DNA of 7,776 bases from the NCBI GenBank assembly GCA_017626625.1, contig JAGAIK010000698.1:1-7776 (forward strand), written 5' to 3'. This document shows positions 5,603 through 7,776 of this stretch, in pieces. Each line of letters opens with the position of its first letter. The first letter of the stretch is position 1. The notes under the pieces were generated by a model. It was not told the DNA's origin. It saw only the letters and a list, made by a program, of their open reading frames with translations, and ran no database searches. The translations under genes were made by a program, and so were the position numbers. The stretch comes from Roseburia sp. GTDB taxonomy: Bacteria; Bacillota; Clostridia; Lachnospirales; Lachnospiraceae.

Positions 5603-6103
5603 CTATTTTATCGGATATGCCTTTTTTTCGCAATGTTTTCGCCAAATTTTTTGCAGCAGAAACAAAACCAATAATCCAAGAGCAGCTCCCACACTGTCGA
5701 TACAGACGTCGGAAATCCTGCCGGAGCGCCCCGCCACAAACAACTGGTGAAATTCGTCCGTTGCCGCATAACAGAGGGCAAAGAGCCACGCCGCCCAGTA
5801 ATGCCATCCCCGCCCCGGCGCCATGGCTTTGAAAAAAGCAAATGCCAGCAGTCCCAGTATGGCATACTCCGTCATATGCGCCGCCTTCCGCACCGGGTAA
5901 TCTATCATCTGCGCCAATTTTTCTAAGGTTTCTTCCGGCAGTTCCAGGTCAAACAGCGCATCCAGCCTGCCCACCAATCCTAAGGACACTCCTCCACTGA
6001 TTTCCGAGGAAGTCACCGCCGACTGATGGGAAAAGAGGAAAATTACCGTCATCCAGACAATCAGCAGAGCACCTGTCACCAGCCGAAGCACCGTCTTTTT
6101 CAT
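5603..6103 (-). CDS. VanZ-like family membrane protein
   Basis: A 166-residue integral membrane protein with about four transmembrane segments (roughly 5-24, 74-93, 101-117, 134-152). It carries the conserved features of the VanZ-like family: FSHQ at 24-27, RKAAHMTEY at 72-80, DEFHQ at 116-120 and GRSGRISD at 125-132, with a further Asp at 136. These charged residues near membrane segments are typical of the family, whose biochemical role is unsettled; the founding member gives low-level teicoplanin resistance in the vanA cluster. Nothing here indicates a van cluster, so no resistance function should be assumed. The start lies 2 nt after the S41 stop (TAA TT ATG) with CAGG as a modest ribosome binding site, so the two are probably co-transcribed. 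The last codons contain a probable prfB promoter. Confidence 0.9.
   Translation of the reverse strand: MKKTVLRLVTGALLIVWMTVIFLFSHQSAVTSSEISGGVSLGLVGRLDALFDLELPEETLEKLAQMIDYPVRKAAHMTEYAILGLLAFAFFKAMAPGRGWHYWAAWLFALCYAATDEFHQLFVAGRSGRISDVCIDSVGAALGLLVLFLLQKIWRKHCEKKAYPIK
5605..5633 (-). promoter_or_regulatory. Probable sigma-A promoter for prfB, inside the VanZ-like gene end
   Basis: On the minus strand TTGCGA (5633-5628) and TAAAAT (5610-5605) are separated by exactly 17 nt. They match the -35 and -10 consensus at 4/6 and 5/6. Transcription would begin near 5598, about 47 nt before the GTG start of prfB. This would let prfB and the genes behind it be expressed independently of the S41/VanZ unit. 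Confidence 0.5.
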
Positions 6104-6105
6104 AA

Positions 6106-7407
6106 TTACCTGATTTCCTCCGTAAGTACCTCAATAGCTTTCTGAATCTGGTTGTCATACTGCATTTCGTATTCTTCCCCCTCCGGGTCTAAATACTCAT
6201 ATTCCAAGGTAATGTCCGGCTCAATGCCCACGCCGTGGATATAATTTCCCTTGGGAGTAAAATACTTCGCCGTGGTGAGCTTTACCGCATCTCCGTCCTC
6301 TAACTGGAAAATCGTCTGCACAATGCCTTTTCCAAAGGTGGTGGTTCCGATTAAGGTTCCGTACTCATAATCTTTGATGGCTCCCGCCAAAATCTCGGAG
6401 GCGCTGGCGCTGTCCCCGTTAATCAGCACAGCTAAGGGGTAATCCATACTGGTGTCCCCGTCAGAGGTGTAGTCCTGGCGGTTCCCGTTTTTATCCTCAG
6501 TGTAAACCACCGTCCCCTCCGGCAGAATGTCGTCTAATATCTGCACCACTGCCGACACCAGCCCGCCGCCGTTATAGCGCACATCTAAAATCAACGCCTT
6601 TAAGCCCTGTCCTTCTAACTCTGCCACCGCCGTTTCAAACTGTGCCGCCGTCTCCGTCTCAAAGGAATCAATATGAATGTAACCGATACCGTTATCCAAC
6701 ATCTCGCTGGTAATGCTGGGCAGCGTCACATTGGCACGCTCCACATCAAAGGAAAGATACTCCCCTGTGGAGGCACGGTATACCTCCAAATGGACGGTAG
6801 TGCCCTCTTCCCCGCGGATGAGCTTTACTAACTCCGTCACTTCCATGCTGGCAGCATCCGTTCCGTCCACCGACAGGATAATATCCTCCGCTAAAAGCCC
6901 CGCTGCCTCCGAGGGCGTCCCCTCATACACCTTGGACACGGAAACCACCATGGTATCCACGTCCTGCCGCAGCCCTGCGCCAATGCCGTAATACTGTCCC
7001 GTGGTGTCTACCTGCAGTTGGGCATAGTCCTCCGCATTATAATAGACCGAATATTTATCTCCCAGACCGCTGATAAGCCCCTCGTAAAGCCCATCCTGCA
7101 AAGCCGTATCATCAATCTCATCATAGTAATACAAATCCGCATATGCCTTCAGCTCTTCGATTTTCTGGAGGGTATCGCTGTCTAACACCGTACCGCTGGT
7201 CTGGCTGTTCCCTGCCTTTCCGGTGACTAAAATCTTTACGCCCGCCGCCTTTGCTATCCCTGTAAACAGCAGCGCCCCCGCTAAAATGGTTCCGGCGACT
7301 CCATACAGCACGCCCCTCCCCGTTCCTTTCTTCCGCCCTGCCTCGAAATCCTCTAACGGTTTTAAATCATTGGTATTTTCCTTATTTTCCATAAACTGTC
7401 TGTCCAT
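6106..7407 (-). CDS. S41 family C-terminal processing protease, membrane-anchored
   Basis: A 433-residue carboxyl-terminal processing peptidase (Ctp/Prc family) that would cleave secreted or envelope proteins outside the membrane. Order: charged N-terminus, one transmembrane segment at about 32-50, a helical N-terminal region, a PDZ domain at about 137-215 (starting YYGIGAGL; EGTPSEAAGLLAEDIILSVDG), then the protease core at about 240-400. The core has DVRYNGGG (275-282), GDSASASEI (331-339) and TTFGKG (356-361). By alignment with E. coli Prc (Ser430/Asp441/Lys455), Ser335, Asp346 and Lys360 fall at exactly the same spacings (11 and 25), so the Ser/Lys dyad is intact. The first ATG is chosen because AGAAAGGG lies 4 nt upstream; the ATG at codon 6 has no ribosome binding site. 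It has its own promoter, and the stop is 2 nt before the VanZ-like start. It belongs to the CtpA/CtpB group; the substrate is unknown, but the M23 hydrolase next door is a reasonable candidate. Confidence 0.95.
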   Translation of the reverse strand: MDRQFMENKENTNDLKPLEDFEAGRKKGTGRGVLYGVAGTILAGALLFTGIAKAAGVKILVTGKAGNSQTSGTVLDSDTLQKIEELKAYADLYYYDEIDDTALQDGLYEGLISGLGDKYSVYYNAEDYAQLQVDTTGQYYGIGAGLRQDVDTMVVSVSKVYEGTPSEAAGLLAEDIILSVDGTDAASMEVTELVKLIRGEEGTTVHLEVYRASTGEYLSFDVERANVTLPSITSEMLDNGIGYIHIDSFETETAAQFETAVAELEGQGLKALILDVRYNGGGLVSAVVQILDDILPEGTVVYTEDKNGNRQDYTSDGDTSMDYPLAVLINGDSASASEILAGAIKDYEYGTLIGTTTFGKGIVQTIFQLEDGDAVKLTTAKYFTPKGNYIHGVGIEPDITLEYEYLDPEGEEYEMQYDNQIQKAIEVLTEEIR

Positions 7408-7419
7408 TTTTCCCTTTCT

Positions 7420-7433
7420 GATGTTAAAACATC
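7420..7433. repeat. Short inverted repeat in the S41 leader
   Basis: GATGTT and AACATC form a 6-bp inverted repeat with a 2-base centre. It lies between the predicted transcription start (about 7449) and the AAAGGG ribosome binding site of the S41 gene. It could be an operator or a weak leader hairpin; being AT-rich and short, it may also be chance. Confidence 0.3.
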
Positions 7434-7455
7434 CGTTTTCGTTCTGCGTTCCCTC

Positions 7456-7464
7456 ATTATAACA
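7456..7464 (-). promoter_or_regulatory. Extended -10 sigma-A-type promoter for the S41/VanZ unit
   Basis: The minus strand reads TGTTATAAT, a perfect TATAAT preceded by the extended -10 TG with one base between. No good -35 box sits at 17 nt; the nearest is TTGATT at 19 nt, inside the T-run of the terminator. The TTGACA inside the terminator stem is 33 nt away, too far to serve. Transcription would start near 7449, giving a leader of about 42 nt before the S41 start codon. Confidence 0.6.
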
Positions 7465-7474
7465 TTCATATGTG

Positions 7475-7511
7475 AAAAAAAATCAAAAATTCCCTGTCAA
7501 CTGACAGGGAA
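7475..7511 (-). terminator. Rho-independent terminator after the M23 gene
   Basis: Read on the minus strand, a perfect 10-bp stem (TTCCCTGTCA / TGACAGGGAA, 7490-7511, with a 2-nt apex that would open to a 4-nt loop) is followed at once by TTTTTGATTTTTTTT (7489-7475). It lies about 40 nt after the M23 stop codon. It should separate the M23 transcript from the S41 unit downstream. Confidence 0.9.
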
Positions 7512-7551
7512 CATTTCTTACTGCTCTATTCCGTATCCTTGCCGCAAACCA

Positions 7552-7776
7552 TCAGCCACCAAGATAACTCCAGGGACTGACATAGCTTCCGTTTAATGAT
7601 ACACCAAAATGCAAGTGATTTCCAGTGGAAATACCTGTGCTTCCTACTTTTGCAATCACCTCTCCCGCCGATACCTCCTGCCCCGGAGATACCAGCAGCG
7701 CCGAAGCGTGCATATAAACCGTATACAGCCCGCCGCCGTGGTCAATCATCACGTAATTTCCCGCCGCACTGCTGTA
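7552..7776 (-). CDS. M23 family metallopeptidase (LytM/EnvC-type), C-terminal part only
   Basis: Partial gene: the 5' end lies beyond the window edge, and 74 C-terminal residues plus a TGA stop are visible. M23 peptidases are zinc enzymes that cut peptide cross-bridges of peptidoglycan outside the membrane. The visible part carries the second half of the fold: GNYVMIDHGGG, then YTVYMH with a His at local residue 22, then the PGQEVSAGEVIAKVGSTG turn, and finally the HxH zinc/catalytic motif NHLHFGV (His 54 and His 56 of the fragment). The end (SPWSYLGG) is where such domains normally stop, so the C-terminus is complete. The first zinc ligand (HxxxD region) is upstream of the window and cannot be checked. 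Position just before an S41 protease and prfB suggests the EnvC-like hydrolase partner of FtsEX, but that is inference; unlike E. coli EnvC, the HxH motif is intact, so it may be an active enzyme. Confidence 0.9.
   Translation of the reverse strand, partial: YSSAAGNYVMIDHGGGLYTVYMHASALLVSPGQEVSAGEVIAKVGSTGISTGNHLHFGVSLNGSYVSPWSYLGG

Noticed and set aside
5603..6103. Glycopeptide resistance role for the VanZ-like protein
   Set aside because: No vanHAX, vanRS or related genes are nearby, and VanZ-like proteins are widespread in sensitive bacteria.

Overview
The window looks like chromosomal DNA of a low-to-mid GC Gram-positive anaerobe of the Clostridia, most plausibly a Lachnospiraceae-type organism. 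This is inferred from gene content, strong AGGAGG-type ribosome binding sites, AT-rich intergenic DNA and an RF2 gene with a programmed frameshift; no rRNA or phylogenetic marker is available to pin it down. Every convincing gene is on the minus strand, so transcription runs from position 7776 towards 1. I see no tRNA, rRNA, CRISPR array, insertion sequence or phage gene.

Right part (7776 to about 5603), cell envelope. The C-terminal part of an M23 (LytM-type) peptidoglycan hydrolase enters from the window edge and ends at a clear intrinsic terminator (7475-7511). An extended -10 promoter (7456-7464) then starts a unit with a membrane-anchored S41 C-terminal processing protease (PDZ plus Ser/Lys catalytic core) and, 2 nt later, a VanZ-like small membrane protein. 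The order M23 - S41 - VanZ - prfB resembles the ftsEX/ctp/prfB neighbourhood of many Firmicutes, so ftsE/ftsX may lie just outside the window (inference).

Middle (5633-4414), translation. prfB (release factor 2) begins at a GTG at 5551. It has an in-frame UGA as codon 26 (CTT TGA C) and is completed by +1 frameshifting. The reconstructed protein has 378 residues, with SPF at 205-207 and GGQ at 250-252. A plausible promoter for it lies inside the end of the VanZ gene.

Left part (4421-284), the most interesting section. Four genes follow prfB and start with an 8-nt overlap of its stop. They encode a membrane-anchored zinc-ribbon protein (possibly Tim44-like), an SPFH/YdjI-type protein ending in three tandem zinc ribbons, a YdjG-like protein with two zinc ribbons and a C-terminal membrane segment, and a TPM-domain (YdjH-like) membrane protein with a Ser/Gly/His/Arg-rich tail. 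The last three are the counterparts of ydjG, ydjH and ydjI of the Bacillus subtilis ydjFGHI membrane-stress operon, in which YdjF is a PspA protein. No PspA gene is present here, and an extra zinc-ribbon protein heads the set. I read this as a variant membrane-stress or membrane-scaffold cassette, translationally coupled to the self-regulated RF2 gene.

The last 283 nt (1-283) are mostly non-coding. They hold a weak terminator-like hairpin (153-178), a 12-bp palindrome, a possible -10 box and perhaps the first codons of the next minus-strand gene.
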